Of a stretch of 64,000 nt of DNA, positions 12,614-25,200 are shown one piece after another. This DNA is from Cryptomeria japonica. Lineage: Eukaryota > Streptophyta > Pinopsida > Cupressales > Cupressaceae. Numbering within the stretch: the stretch's first letter is position 1; each line of letters starts with the position of its first letter. A program made the position numbers and the translations under genes. Under the pieces are notes generated by a model. It was not told the DNA's origin and made no database searches. It saw only the letters and a program-made list of their open reading frames with translations. The stretch spans positions 571,651,241 to 571,715,240 of the forward strand of contig NC_081410.1 in NCBI RefSeq assembly GCF_030272615.1, in the 5' to 3' direction.

Positions 12614-13670
12614 TGTTGGTATTATGGATGTTTTGCATTAGTTTTGTCATTGATGTCAACACTTATCCTTTGGGATATCTTTGATAATGTTGAACCAACA
12701 CATTGTGCCATCGACAAGTTCAGCGACTTATGCACAATCACTAGTATATTGCTCACCGACAGGTTATATGGTTCATCGACATGGTTGATGACTTGTTATC
12801 ATCTGGAGATCACTTGATTATGTCAAAGACATAGTTTGGATTCTTGGTTTTGGTATTTTGGTTATTGGTCTAATCGGGTTGACATATTCGATGTTATCAG
12901 CAAATTGGTCTAGGTTATGGACTGGTATGCATTATCTATTCCAAATCAGCACAACACATTATAGAGATGATTTATTGATTGGATATTGTTGTAATGCATC
13001 GCATCTTGACTTGTTTGTAATTGATTTTATTGTAATATTCTTAGTGAGCCGACCTACACATTTGGTCTTAGGTTTTGTATATATGAAAGATCTCAATTGA
13101 TGAGATGTGGGACATGATATATAAGGTTATGGTATTGTAACATGGTATGTACGAATATTGAAGATCATATGAGCAGACCATAGAGAAGGTTCAAGGAAGG
13201 TTTGAAGGTGATTGTCAGAGCTTAATCGGTACTGCATCTAGCATTGGAGATGCTATTTTGAGCAGTACATTATTCTAGGATTTAACCATCCTACTGTAGT
13301 CATTGCAACTCCCATTTGAGCAGTGTGCTCTAGGCGGTTGGCCTTTCTGCATGTGCATACCCTATTTGTATACACATACTATCTGCAGTAGTATCATCTG
13401 ATTGTGGGTAAGGTTTCCCACCATAGTTTCCCCCCTTACAGGGTTTCCATGTTAAAATCTATGTGTTATGTGTTATGGATGTTGTTTCTCTTTCTGTTTC
13501 ATGCATTAAGTTTCTCTGGTATTGATATTAACTGTTAATCTGTTAACCCACATTAAGTTTGGTTTACCGATATTAAGTATCAAGTTTGATTAAGTATCAA
13601 TTGGGTTGAAATTATTAGACAACTGATTCACCCCCCGGCCCCCCTCCCAGTTGCCTTCCGGGTCCTAACA
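12614..13670 (+). repeat. Right LTR of the copia element
   Basis: Starts TGTTGGTATTATGG and ends GGGTCCTAACA. It pairs with 7022-8076. Confidence 0.92.
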
Positions 13671-14377
13671 GCTTTGTCATATGAGTGTTCCTTCAATGAC
13701 ATTAGCCTCATGATGTGTGTCAAGTGAGTGTTCCTTCCATGACACTATGTACTTTTTCTCTGCACCTTCGATGTTTCTGGTTCTTTGTCATGCAATTCTT
13801 GTTGGTCGTTCTTTTCAGTGTACCTGTCCCTCTCCCTTTTCAGCATTATGGGGAGGTTTGTCCAGTTGTTCTAATGTTTCCTTGGTTCGATTGATCAGCT
13901 CTTTAGGCTTTGGTGTTTCATGCCATCTGTATCTTCGAGTTCAGTTGTTTGCCTTTGTTTGCCATTTGATTTGAGTAATGTCATTTGAGGGCACTCATGC
14001 AGTTTACAATCTTCTCTACCTAGTCATGTTCTATTCCAGTGGAGGTTCTTCATATCAACAGTTACTCTTTGACAGTGTTTGTAGCTATTTCATGCTTCAG
14101 TGGTGCTCTTCATTCTCTTCATTTTGTTCCTATCTTCTAGAATACTCTTGTTTGGAGGCTTCTTAATCCTTCACTTGAGCTTTCATCTCTTCTTAGAGAG
14201 GAGTTTTGTTCCCACAGGGTTTTCTCCTTTTTCTCCAATTTACAAAGATTTTATTGTACTTGGGTACCTCATCAGGTCTAGTTGTCGGGACCCATTGTTG
14301 CTTTCCTGCATTTTTTACATGCTTTTTTAGTCCTTAGTTGTTTTTTAGCTACTCCCTAAATTCATCTTAAGGGGGGG
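13671..14377 (+). other. Internal region of the non-autonomous element, right part
   Basis: Non-coding. It ends CTTAAGGGGGGG at 14366-14377, the polypurine tract before the right LTR. The word GTTTGCCTTTGTTTGCCAT occurs here at about 13948 and also at about 6995, just left of the nested copia. Confidence 0.55.
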
Positions 14378-14707
14378 TGTTAGAGTAATATTTTTTTAGC
14401 TAATAATTATTTATTTAATTATTAGCCTATTGTACTCTATGCTTAAGCTAAACTTAGGAATCTTATAATTCTTTAGGGTTTTCTACTTTAGGGTTTCAAG
14501 TATCCTCTTATATGGATTCTCTCTTTGTCTTTTCATAGTAACTGTAATTATTGAATTGCATTCTTATTGCACAATCAATATGACTCCTCTTTTTTGGATC
14601 TCTGAATTCTTGGCCTCCATAATTTTTTTGCTTCTCTCCTTTTGTGACAGGTTTGCATATAGGTGATCTTTGGGAGCTGTAGAGTTGATTTTTCCTCAAC
14701 TCCAATA
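14378..14707 (+). repeat. Right LTR (330 bp) of the non-autonomous element
   Basis: Starts TGTTAGAGTAAT, ends CTCCAATA, and is followed by CTTTA. Same length as the left LTR. Confidence 0.88.
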
Positions 14708-15075
14708 CTTTATTTATATAAGTAAATGGTTATTAGTATAAATTAAAAACAAATATTATATGTACAACTTCATGGAGCTTGATATATTTGATTCATACGA
14801 AACTAGATATCTCCTATCTAATGGGTATTGTCTCCAAGTATGTTTATAATACTTCAATGTGTTTTGGCATCCAATATTTATCTTATAGCAATTAGTCTTA
14901 CATCAACAACCTAATTCTCGCACTAGGTTACTTTGGCACTTATTGTCTTCCATTGTGTTGTATAAAGTCTCAAGTCTAAAGTAGTTAACATAATCATAAT
15001 CTCATCATCGTCATTTGTATTTGTTATTTGTTCCCTCTCCCTCTTCCTCTTTATCTCTCACTCTTCCTATATACT

Positions 15076-15425
15076 TATTTGTTTCTTAATCTCTTTCTCT
15101 CTACCTTTATCTATCCCTCTATCTCTTCCTCTCTATTTGTCCATCTCCTTATCTTTATCTCTCCATCTGTCTCTATTTATTTCTTTCATTCCTCTTCTTC
15201 TCCTTCGATTTTCATGATTACTTTTATCTGCTCTAAACAAACTATACTATTATTTATTTCTTAATCTCTTTCTCTCTACCTTTATCTCTCCCTCTATCTC
15301 TTCCTCTCTATTTGTCCATCTCCTTATCTTTATCTCTCCGTCTATCTCTATTTATTTCTTTTATTCCTCTTCATCTCCTTCCATCTTCATGATTACTTTT
15401 ATTTACTCTAAACAAACTATACTAT
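15076..15425. repeat. 175-bp direct tandem duplication, pyrimidine-rich
   Basis: A CT-rich block with CTCTTTCTCTCTACC and CATGATTACTTTTAT is repeated at an offset of 175 bp. The 78-codon frame on it is a low-complexity artefact. Flanking 14708-15075 and 15426-15560 shows nothing recognisable. Confidence 0.85.
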
Positions 15426-15560
15426 TGGGAGGAGCTTTAAGAGATGAAATTTTCAACGAATTAAATAGATAATAATTCATTTAAAAAATATTTCTAATTA
15501 AAAAATGATTTTTTTCTTTAATAAAAAATATTAACTCCTAATTCGTATTGCCTAACGGTA

Positions 15561-16041
15561 AAAACTAAGGTGACTTCTACCTACAATCGAAGCTCAACTG
15601 TGAAAAAAACTGGAATCTGGGCGATGCACGGTAAAGAGCAGTCGGGCAGTTCAAAATTATCACGAGGAAAGAGGAACAGAAATCAGTATGCCTTAGTTTT
15701 CTTGTTTACGAGAAACCTGGAAGCATTTTAACGAGCAATTCTCTTGCGAATTTAGGCGAATATCACAGGGAAAGTTATATTAAGTGCGCGCGCAAACTTC
15801 AATTACAGAATTTGTGCGTAAAGTAGTCTGACCTCTGTTAAATCTCAGAGCGGGTAAAAAATCCTAAAACGCAGATGCGTCAGATTAAACCCTAAGCTAT
15901 AAGATATATTGCTCAAAAAATACGGTTTGAATCTGAAGGCGTAAGGCCCCGCTCTAAGCGGCGCCCGAAGTCCTAATAAACCCTTGCAAAGCATTTTTCA
16001 GCTGAAGTGGAATATCTCAGAGCTGTTAGCTCGTTTATTTC
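15561..16041 (+). promoter_or_regulatory. Probable 5' flank/UTR of the gene starting at 16042
   Basis: Lies directly upstream of a plausible first coding exon and has a more balanced base composition than the repeats around it. No clear TATA box is visible. The role is inferred from position only. Confidence 0.3.
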
Positions 16042-16115
16042 ATGGCGAATGGCATAGCCAAAGTAAACATAAAAACACCACAATTCATTACTCGCCCTTT
16101 CCATTATCCTCTCAG
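16042..16115 (+). CDS. Probable first coding exon, transit-peptide-like
   Basis: ATG at 16042 opens 24 codons that end CTCAG followed by the strong splice donor GTGAGT at 16116. The peptide starts MANGIAKVNIKTPQFITR, has no acidic residues and is rich in Thr, Lys and Arg, like the start of a plastid or mitochondrial transit peptide. The reading phase matches the next exon exactly across a 97-bp intron. The gene is not identified from this exon alone. It might be the N terminus of the PPR-family gene whose exon lies at 57761-57904 on the same strand. Confidence 0.5.
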
Positions 16116-16212
16116 GTGAGTGCAGCTAACTTTTAATAGTCGGTCTTGACCCTCATTTGGTATTATCCACTCTAATATCGGACTTCTGAAAAAAGAATAT
16201 GTTAAAATTCAG

Positions 16213-16302
16213 GTATCTTGAGCTGATAAGTTTACGGGTTTCACCAACAAGGAAAGCGTTAAAAGTATCATTGAAAGCACGACAAAACAAATCACCCTCC
16301 AG
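16213..16302 (+). CDS. Probable second coding exon
   Basis: Preceded by the acceptor AAAATTCAG and followed by CCTCCAG then GTATTT. Joined to the first exon it reads through without a stop (about 54 residues in total). It continues the basic, Ser/Leu-rich character (SLRVSPTRKALKVSLKAR). It leaves two bases of a codon for the next exon. This supports a spliced N-terminal region; function unknown. Confidence 0.5.
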
Positions 16303-16597
16303 GTATTTATGCTACCTAAATTTGGATAATACCCAAGAATATCATGAATTGTATGTAATTTATATAGAATGTTCGTCGGATGATAGCGTGTTTGTTTCTC
16401 AAATGAATAACTCGTGCTTGACATAAACAGGGGATAAATAAAAATAGTGCTGTAATCTGTATTCTTTAAGTTGCGGGCACAGATTCTGCATTTAATTTAA
16501 AATGGTCTGCGCTCTAACAAGAATTGTATCATTGACCTTACAATTCTCGACATTGATTCTCACTGGGAATCGATTTTGAGATTGTTGAAGTTCGGAG

Positions 16598-16725
16598 GTC
16601 AAGCTCAAAGCCCTGCCTGAAAAGGCAATTTCCTAGGTCCTTGTCTAGCCAGCAGGCTAAATTGGGTAATGAGAGCCCCATTGTGAGAACGATGGTGAAT
16701 GGTAAACAATCGAAGGTTTCGGCAG
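16598..16725 (+). CDS. Possible third exon, weak
   Basis: With an acceptor at 16596-16597 the phase fits the second exon. About 40 codons stay open, rich in Ser, Lys and Arg (RSSSKPCLKRQFPRSLSSQQ). Donors are available at 16716 (AAG then GTTTCG, phase 0) or 16726 (CAG then GTAGTT). The acceptor has no good pyrimidine tract, so this call is uncertain. Confidence 0.25.
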
Positions 16726-17439
16726 GTAGTTGTATTTATTTTTTCCTTTTTTGTGGGATGTGAATAGCATGTTTTAAGTCATGTCAAGATGACCTCCTTG
16801 AATAGTCATTACACACAGTTTTATCTATGGCTAGGGGAACCTACCTAGCACACAAGTGCCTTTTAAGCATTTGTTAGCAGGGGAAGAGACTGTGAATGTG
16901 ATCTACTGCTTTAGGATTTTCCTCTTACCATGTATATCTTATTTAGATTTTGTACTTTTAGGTTTTTTGACCACATAAAAAAGCTTTGGATTAAACCATG
17001 ACTTGGTTATCTTCATAACGCAGCTGTGGAGAAACTCTTCATTAAGATGTACACAGTAGTTGTTAAATATTGATGATCCTGATATCCTGGAGATTAGACT
17101 TTTGCAGAAGGAATCGCTACAACTCTGCATAACTGGAAACAGGGGCACCCAACAACTCGGCATCCTTAATGCTCATTCTAAGTGGCTCCACAAAACTTGA
17201 ACTTGGGTTCAATTGTAATCTCTGCATACCCGGCAACAAGGGCACTCAACAACCTCAATGCACATCCAATTGGCTTAGCAAAGCTAGAATTTGGCTCATA
17301 ATCATGGCAATCACTCAGTGTTATTAGCAAACAGCTTTCTGCTTGACCATAACATTTAAAACTATCTTATTGCTTTTGTTTCTATAAAGTGCACCTGAGC
17401 TTGCAAACTTTCTGCTGGTTGAAAATTTCAGAAAACAAC
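16726..17439. other. No recognisable gene
   Basis: Intron-like sequence. I see no exon with both splice sites and no transposon ends. Confidence 0.4.
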
Positions 17440-17680
17440 TGTGTTACCTGGGGATGCATCCCCAGCCCTCAGACTGCTGTTTCCATTCCCCATAGTATTT
17501 TGGAAATGGCAGGATCGCATGGGATGCCCCCCTGGCTGTCCCGAAAACCTTGAAATCCACAAAACATTTTGGAAATGGCATATTAGAACGAAAAATGATC
17601 TGGGACTTCTGTTCATCCCAATGATGGCTGGGGATTTCTGAGACGTCCCTCAACAGTCCTGAGGACAGCCAGACTTCCCA
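17440..17680. mobile_element. Possible MITE-like element
   Basis: The left part (GTTACCTGGGGATGCATCCC) resembles the start of the element at 59782 (GTTACCAGGAGACCCGTCTC). It contains the 18-bp perfect palindrome CTGGGGATGCATCCCCAG at 17448-17465. The right end is not defined. Confidence 0.3.
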
Positions 17681-18359
17681 GATGGCATGTGAATTTCTTA
17701 TATTGTTTTAAAACAAATCCTTCATAAGTTCATCATATTAAAAACCTGTTTTAAAAGGTGTGTGGGTCCCGCCAACCTCCCAAGCCCCTTAACCCTATTA
17801 TCATTTCACATGATACATTTGAATATTTTTAATTTCATACCTGTACCATTTCATTATTGTGACTATTTTTGGTGCTTGCATATGCCTGCCACAATTTTTC
17901 AAAGACATATCATCACAATCTACTGCTACACTTTCTCATTTTTAGGCATCGACCATTAAGGTGTTGTGGCCATTTTTATTTTTCTTGTTTTTTAACATAA
18001 CAAAAAACAGTTAATGACTGAGTTTGTAATTATTATCATTGTTTTTTTCCAGTTTGCTTTCACATAAAAAGTTCAAAACCACAATTCTACAGCATTAGCA
18101 ACGTCTGAAACATCTCTTTGATCCTTCATCTTTGACATTGAAAATGAGCACTAGTAGTAGTGATGACGATGAAATGGGTAGTACAGATGGGAAGTTGAAG
18201 GGAGTGTTGGAGGTTCTCATTCTTCTAGAAATCCAAACACAAGCTTTCTTGGAACGCCACAAGGCTGTTTTGCATGCCCTTCATCTTCTATTCAGCAGTT
18301 GCAAAAGGCTCTTTCAACTCAAAAAAGCCCTTGTTACAGTTTGTCACCAATTTAAGTGA

Positions 18360-19827
18360 TAATTAGGGTAAAAATACAAGGGCCATGCTTGCAATATTGA
18401 TTTTTATGGGAGCTATAGTAAGGTTGGACGTCATTTTTTGGGTGAAAGTGGACATGGGGCTAGAGTTTTTTGGGGTACATCGTTGGAATTGTGGGCTGAA
18501 ATGCTAAAGTGGGTTGGATGAGTGAGATAAAAACTACTAGTACTAAGAAACGTCCTTTCACACCATTGCCATTTATTGATGAGTATTACAATATATCAGT
18601 TGAAGAGGGTTACGATAAGGAGAAGAGAAAGGTTCCTTGTATTGCAAGTGAGAAAAATACAGTGGTAGGGTCGTTGAATTTGCAGAAATGTGAGTGGGTT
18701 GATGATTTAGTGGTCGAAATTTTGTATGCATACGTCATCCCATTCTATCTTTTGCAAGGTCTCCTTATTTAAGAGGAAAGTTGAGACATGCAATGGTAGT
18801 TGGACCCTCTTATGTTCCTCTCGGAGAACATAGATTGTGTACTTCCATCCCCGACAAACAATATGCAAAGGTGAACGTATTGATGGAGGAGATGAGAGAA
18901 ACATGGATTATGAGTGGTGGTTCCATTGTAATGGATGGGTGGATTGATATTCAACATCATAAATTCTTTAATATTATTGCTACATGTCTTGCTAGTGTTG
19001 TTGATTGTTTTCGGAAATGTAAGGATGCCAATTACCAATTCGACCTTTTGAAGGAGGCCATATATTAGGTTGGGCTTTCTAATGTTGTGTAAGTTATGAC
19101 ACATTCAACTCATGTTTGTAAGTTAGTTGGTTTGATGGTTGAGAGTACTGGCAAACATATTTTATGGATTACATGTTGTGTACATGCTTTTGATGCTTTG
19201 AAAGACATCGGAAAACATAGATTGAGTGAAGACTATGGTAGCTGAATCTAGAGACATGCAAATGTTTATATGTAACTATCACACTTCACTTGCAATATTT
19301 CGATCTTTTTGAAGAATGAATTCTTCAAATGAGTTGAGACTTGATAAACTAGCTATTTTATTTCACTTGAGAAGATGTTGGAGGTGTAGAATGCTCTTCA
19401 ATCCATGATGGTATATGGAGAGTAGAAAAAGTGGGTTGAATCAAAGGTAGAAGAAGGGAAGAAGGTGAGACAAAGGGTGCTTGATGACTCTTGGTGGTCC
19501 AATATTAGGTAAAACAAATTTCTTTAATATGTTTGTACTTTGTTTTTATTTTTAATTTTAATTTTTAATATTTTTAATATGATTAATTTTTTAAATGTTG
19601 CTTGTAGATTTATTTGCTATATCATATCACTTATTCTGGGGTAAATAGATATACAGATATACACCCTCCTAACCTGGGAAACATGCTTGATCAAATGAGG
19701 CAAACAATTCGTGACAAGGATCTTGGATTACAATTCTATGAGGAGTATATTAAGCCTATTGTCACAAAGAGGTTAAACACAATGAACACACCTTTTCATA
19801 TATCTGCTTATGTTCTTAATCCCAAAT
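18360..19827 (+). pseudogene. hAT transposase pseudogene, N-terminal part
   Basis: A degenerate BED zinc finger is visible at about 18370-18500 (FYGSYSKVGRHFLG). It is followed by the DUF659 region of plant hAT-like proteins: VGPSYVPLGEHRLCTSIPD and ETWIMSGGSIVMDGWIDIQH at about 18793-18960, then PIVTKRLNTMNTPFH near 19765. Several stops and frameshifts break it. It is split at 19827 by an LTR insertion and continues at 24616. hAT enzymes cut and paste their own DNA; this copy is dead. Confidence 0.85.
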
Positions 19828-20384
19828 TGTAAGGTCCCGCTATGAGGCCTAGAGGACTTAAACAAAAGAACAATGAAAATGCGATTTTTTTTTAAGGATA
19901 AAATTATACATGTACGATGAGTTACATACAACATGATAGGACAAGATGAACGATTATCAACTAACTAGAGTCCTCAAGGCCCCACAACGTTGTTACTCAA
20001 ACAATAACATTTAACTCAACATACAAGATCATAAGGAACATCATTATTAATTACAACATTGATAATTCCATAGGATCATAGTACAAATTACATTGTTGTG
20101 AGGATATACATATGATCATCAAAATACATTACATTGGATCCATAATGACGTACAATCTCCAAGAGTACAATAATGGAATAAATACATAGATCTGCATCAA
20201 TAAGAGAATCTTCAATCTTCCCATGAGCCATCATGAAACATGACGAAGGACGAACAAAACCCAATGGGTGCGAATAGCACTCCACCCAACCATGTGATAC
20301 CATAAGGTCCACCCCCTGTGCTAGGAGGTATTAGTCAGACCCACAAGACGAACGTAGGCATACGAGGTACCAACATGACTCACA

Positions 20385-20500
20385 AGAGAATCACAAGACT
20401 ATTGTCACAAGAGAGACTCACAAGTCTATAATCCACAAGAGACTCATACATCTGCACTCACAAGAGACTCACATGGCTATGATCACATGAGATTCATAAA
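20385..20500. repeat. CACAAGAGACTCACA short-motif array
   Basis: CACAAGAGACTCAC and variants recur about five times at irregular 25-35 bp spacing, inside the presumed R-U5 part of the large LTR. Confidence 0.6.
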
Positions 20501-21271
20501 TAGATCAATCAATTTCCAGAGGCCCAAGCAATCCACAGAAGGATAAATAACAAGAGTTACCATTAGGTATGCAATAGGGAAGAGTGTCATCACTAGGTTG
20601 TCATGAGTTACCCTGGTAGGTCTTCCCTAGGTCCCGACCCTCGTGGTTACCCTAGTGACCTCTACCGACCCTCGGCCCCCGTACAACACTAGTGGACCAC
20701 ACCAACCTTTCGAAGGGACAAGATTGGTGGACGTTATTCAAGGCCTTCTCTCCTTACCCCGAACCTAAACAAGCATCCAAGAGTAAGAGAGGCACCAGAT
20801 TAATCTTTTTAATGTGAACTAGCTACCCACCCAAGTTCATTAATTAATTTTCACTTGATTACAAAACCCTCATTGAGTTACCCTGGCGACCACTTTGGGT
20901 CCTGGCCCCCAATGAGAGCCACTCCCCCTTGACTTGCATCTAGGAAAACTAGAGCAACACAAGACCTATGACACTCAATACTCGAGATGACAAGGTCCAA
21001 CCATAGCAAGCTCAACTCACTTGCTAGAACAAGATTCCAAATAAGGAGACACAACAATAAGCTAGGAATGACCATCTAGCACATAACAACATAACGAGCC
21101 ACTGATCCAATAGTCATCAGGAGAAGGAGAACATCAATGTTCAATACCAGGATTCAAACACTGGAACAATTACATCAAGATTGAGGGATGACCAAACACA
21201 AGAACATGAGTTCTAACATCCTCAAGGCCTTTGGAGACAAAATGCACTCACCATGATCCCAAAGTTCCCAC

Positions 21272-21283
21272 TTATAAAGGGGT
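21272..21283 (-). promoter_or_regulatory. TATA box of the large LTR
   Basis: The reverse strand reads CCCCTTTATAAGTGGG. It would place transcription start near 21250 and leave about 1.4 kb of R-U5. Confidence 0.45.
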
Positions 21284-24200
21284 GAATTCAAAGGCAATCA
21301 CAATATCACCAAGCACCGAACAAATAGGGGATCGAATCACAACTTAAAACATAGAGGATCTTAACTTTGCTTCAACCAAATAAACTTTAGATAACATTAA
21401 TTTTTACATCCAAAAAGAAACCATAACACAGCCCATTCACGTCTATATGATTCACACTATAAAGTTGATATATGCCTTTCAAAACTAAAATGCAAATAAC
21501 TAAATTCTCTACAACACTATAATTAATCCCTGACTATTCACTTCCTATCTTTACAATTCAGTTTATTTCTTTAATTAAAGTACTCAAATCAGCATCCGCT
21601 AAATTCCCTAGAAAAGACATAATTCACACAAAAGCATGGTTGATATATCAACATTTAGGACTTACAAGGAGCCAATTACATTGATTACCATAATAATTTT
21701 TAACCATCTACTTCACCTGATCTTAGTTAATATTAATTCTATTATCCTAAAGGAAAAACATGAAACAATCCACTTACACCTCTGACCATGCAAGGGACAC
21801 ATCATACCACGATAATGAGAACGAAAGTCACGATTTGTATATACTGAAATTAAGCCTTAACCTTTCATTTCTACTTAATTAATTTTTGGTTAATCTTAAC
21901 TTAATAATCCCAAATGAACTTAAATTAAAACCACTTAATCTATATAATTCGCACATTAATATTGGTATTGCTGCCTTTCAGAACATATAGGAAAACGTAA
22001 GCCAATTATCCCATTTCCCGACTATCACTATTTGTAAAATGATTTATTTGAATTAATTAATTAAGTTCAAAATATTTATATAAGAAAATCGATGTATAAC
22101 ATACATATATATATAAACCTTAAAAAATAGCATAGACGAGGAAGGATGACATGCCACACTCAGACCCGTGCTGGGTCCACGTCCATCGAATACTGAACAA
22201 GGCCATAGAATATGATAACGACACACCGATTTTACAATCGGTGGTACATGAAAGGAAACGCATTGACAAACACAAAAGACACAGTACTCCTACCGATTAC
22301 CAGCTGGATGACAAGGAGGAATATAATGCACCAAAACTATAATCTGGCAAGAACTCAACAAGCTGTCAATAGTCACAAAATAAAGGGAACATGCCGAAAG
22401 GACCGTGGAATGCAGATGTTAAGCTCATCAACAAATTTATAGACGGAAAGCGAAGTCCACACAAATATGCCAGAAAAAAAAACAGAACAGAGGGGAATGC
22501 ATTGCTGCAGAGCGTGGTGATAGGCTTAGCATGGGGCTGCCTCCTTCCACGCAGGTGCCAAGACATGGCTATGCCATATGAATACAGCCAACAAGGCATT
22601 TCGAATTTAACATACGATTATAATAACAATTCATATTGTATTAAATCACGGGTTAAGCCGACTATGACAGCGGTGAACCAAAGAAGGAACAAACCAATTA
22701 AGGTAATCGGTAACTAAAGATTAAGCAAAACTAAAATAACTGACCGCAACAGAGATAAGAGGGAGAACGGTGGTAGTATGCACAGGTGAGGGAAAATAAG
22801 TCATGGCCACCGATTTTGCTGATCGGATCTGGCCTAAGGGTCAGGGTGATGACCACTTTATTCAAAAATATAACCAACATCGAAGGCATTAAGTACAACA
22901 CAGAAAATCAGACGAAAGCTACACAGAAAAATTAAAGTGTTTTATTTTCACAGCCACTTCAAACCAAACCACAAAATACAATATTACGCTCAGCATGCAA
23001 TCCAAGAGCCTGCGAAAAGAAAATTTATTCACACATGTCGATCACAGCGGTGAGATCGAGATAAAAGATGACCAGCCTACGTGTGAATACCAATTCCAAG
23101 TCAATCAGCTACAGGAGATATGGGATGCCCTTAACACAAACAATTTACATTTAAAGAAAATTATCACATCGACTCAGAAATGATCTGCAATGCATTGCTT
23201 ATAAAGAAAAGAGAAGTCGTTAAATTTCCTGCAATCTAAAATGTTAAAGATTTAGAAATGGTAGACATGCAGTTGCAAGGTGGGAACAGAAACAAGGCAC
23301 AAAGCGGTTTGATGAAAAACTTCAGAGCTACGTTAGGGTAATATAGACAATGCCTGATGATGATCTATAAGAGATATGCCTAAAGGAATGGGTCCGCAGA
23401 GTTAATCTTTACCAAAAACCGAGTGCATGCTGATCTAACAATGATATTTAAGCTTGAACATGTTATCTTTCCATGCATACAGATCTAAAGCTCAACGACT
23501 AAGGTGTGCATCCATGGATATACGGATTTTGGAAAAAGAAAGAATGGAGAAATAACATACCCTTAAACTGCAATAAGAGGTAGGGTGAGCGGCGTGTCCT
23601 TGCAACATTTGGTAGGGTTGCATGGCACCCATACACTGAATAACATGAATCCTAACCTTATTCCAATTTTTTGGTGCCTGCTAAAACTTTAAACAGAGAA
23701 ATCCCCTTCAATTCCTCGAACAGGACTATGTGATTGTGATCGGAGAACAAAGGAAGCTTGAACGCTTCTCCCCCAGGAGATCCCCATAGAAACCCCCTCT
23801 CTGAAAAACAACCTCCCCAAAAATTGCATGGCAAGATTCCTTTCACTAAACCCAATTCAATTTGTAACTCCCTTCTACATAATCGTAACTTAATTTTTAA
23901 ACAATTAAAATTAGTTACTTTTTGTTAAATTAAATAATATACCCAAATAAGTATTAATTCTTTCCCTCTATAAAAATAATTAAACCTTAACCTTACTCTA
24001 AAATACGAACTGCGAACTGACACAACGTGGAGGGCCAACAGGACAAACCACTGACATGACCGGGCAATCACAAGGCTAACAACAAACCACAGAAGTACTC
24101 GACAAGACTCTCGTTCTGTAGGAACGATGGCACATCAGGGTCTAACTGATAACTCCGGATTTCAACATTACCATTGGGTCAAAGAGCACGCTCAGACCTG

Positions 24201-24615
24201 AAGATTCAGGTGGAGTCGATGCTCGGTACCTGCAATTGCATCACCAAGAAAAACACGCATATATTTCTCCAGCATATACAGGCACACCGGTGGAGGAGAG
24301 TCGTGACATTCCATGTCCCTCCGAAGTGGGTGACGGAAGATCATCCCCTCTCACCCCATACAGGCTCGAACCCATACAAGAAAACGAACACAAGATATAT
24401 ACATAAAGTTGATATGTCAGTCCAAGGTTAGTACTTAATCATATAATTTAACATCTAAACATCCATAGAGATAAAATGCATAACCAACATCATATCCTAG
24501 AATCACGATAAAAGTCATTACATTAAAGAGTATTTCCCAGTCGCATAAACAACATGAGAAGTCAACCAGAGTCAAACTAGGTTAAACAAAGTCTGATCAA
24601 GGAAGGGGCATTACA

Positions 24616-25200
24616 CAAATGGTATGCACCTAGATTTGGCCAAGTTCTTCCTTTTGAGGATGATGAGGTAGTAGAGAGGTTTATGAAGGCTCTTCATAGG
24701 ATGTATAGCGTTAAGGATGCAACCATACTTTTGGGGTATTGGCTTCAGTTTTGTAATCTTTAGGGCCCTATATTTATCAAATTGGCAGCTAGGATGGATA
24801 GGACCATTACTGCACCAAAAACCCTATTGGACAATGGAAATTTCATGGGAAGGACACCACAGCAGAAGCAACTTGCCATTCATCTACTCTCTTAGATTGC
24901 TAGTTTCTTTACTGTAGAGAGGGATAAGTCTACTTATGGCTTCATATACTTGATTGAGAGGAACATTCTTACCTATAGATGAGCAGCGGAGCTAGTTGCT
25001 AGTTGCTTACCTATAGATGAGACTTCAAGATCAACAGATCATTGAGTTTAACAAACTCCATTAGCATGTTGGGGTGTTGATCTTGAAGGTTTAGGTAGAT
25101 TGATGTGAAGGAGGTGTAGTTGGGATTGGTTGGGCTTCCATTGGATGAGCCACAACTCTAGTCAGAGAGTGACACTAATAGTTTTTTTGATAATGATAGC
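24616..25200 (+). pseudogene. hAT transposase pseudogene, C-terminal part
   Basis: Resumes the hAT reading after the LTR insertion: WYAPRFGQVLPFEDDEVVER, then the C-terminal dimerisation motif (LSQIASFFTVERDKSTYGFI) around 24880-24950. Frames shift at least twice. Homology fades after about 25050. Confidence 0.8.

Larger units (their letters stand above)
7022..13670 (+). mobile_element. Ty1/copia LTR retrotransposon, defective
   Basis: Two LTRs of about 1,055 bp bracket gag, protease, integrase, reverse transcriptase and RNase H in that order, which is the copia arrangement. Candidate target duplications are CCTTT (7017-7021) and GCTTT (13671-13675), with one mismatch. The first 100 bases of the two LTRs differ at about one site in ten, so it is old. 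The coding frame has at least five stops and two frameshifts. Confidence 0.93.
5222..14707 (+). mobile_element. Non-autonomous LTR element hosting a nested copia
   Basis: Both LTRs are 330 bp, start TGTTAGAGTAAT and end CTCCAATA. They are flanked by the identical 5-bp duplication CTTTA (5217-5221 and 14708-14712). A primer-binding-like site (TGCTATCAAAGC, close to TGGTATCAGAGC) follows the left LTR, and a run of seven G precedes the right LTR. Without the nested element, about 2.2 kb of internal DNA remains and I see no gag or pol in it. It was probably mobilised in trans. LTR differences of the order of 8% by eye suggest an old insertion. Confidence 0.85.
19828..24615 (-). mobile_element. 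4.8-kb solo LTR (or LTR-only element)
   Basis: On the reverse strand it starts TGTAATGCCCC (at 24615) and ends GGGACCTTACA (at 19828). It is flanked by CAAAT on both sides (19823-19827 and 24616-24620). It interrupts the hAT pseudogene, and removing it with one CAAAT rejoins the hAT frame as N-P-K-W-Y-A-P. I find no second copy of either end inside and no gag or pol. A TATA box (CCCCTTTATAAG, reverse strand) at about 21272-21283 fits an LTR promoter. The size is large for a solo LTR, so a non-coding derivative element is the alternative. Confidence 0.7.

Noticed and set aside
15028-15264. 78-codon Leu/Ser/Phe-rich frame resembling a membrane protein
   Set aside because: It is a CT-rich low-complexity tandem repeat and the frame is a compositional artefact.
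20278-20320. Primer-binding-like TGGTATCACATGG on the reverse strand near 20300
   Set aside because: Only the first eight bases match the usual site and no LTR end with a partner lies beside it.
22151-22717. Possible gene in the 22-kb region (frames of 60-108 codons)
   Set aside because: It lies inside the 4.8-kb LTR, has no recognisable domain, and frames on both strands are of similar length.
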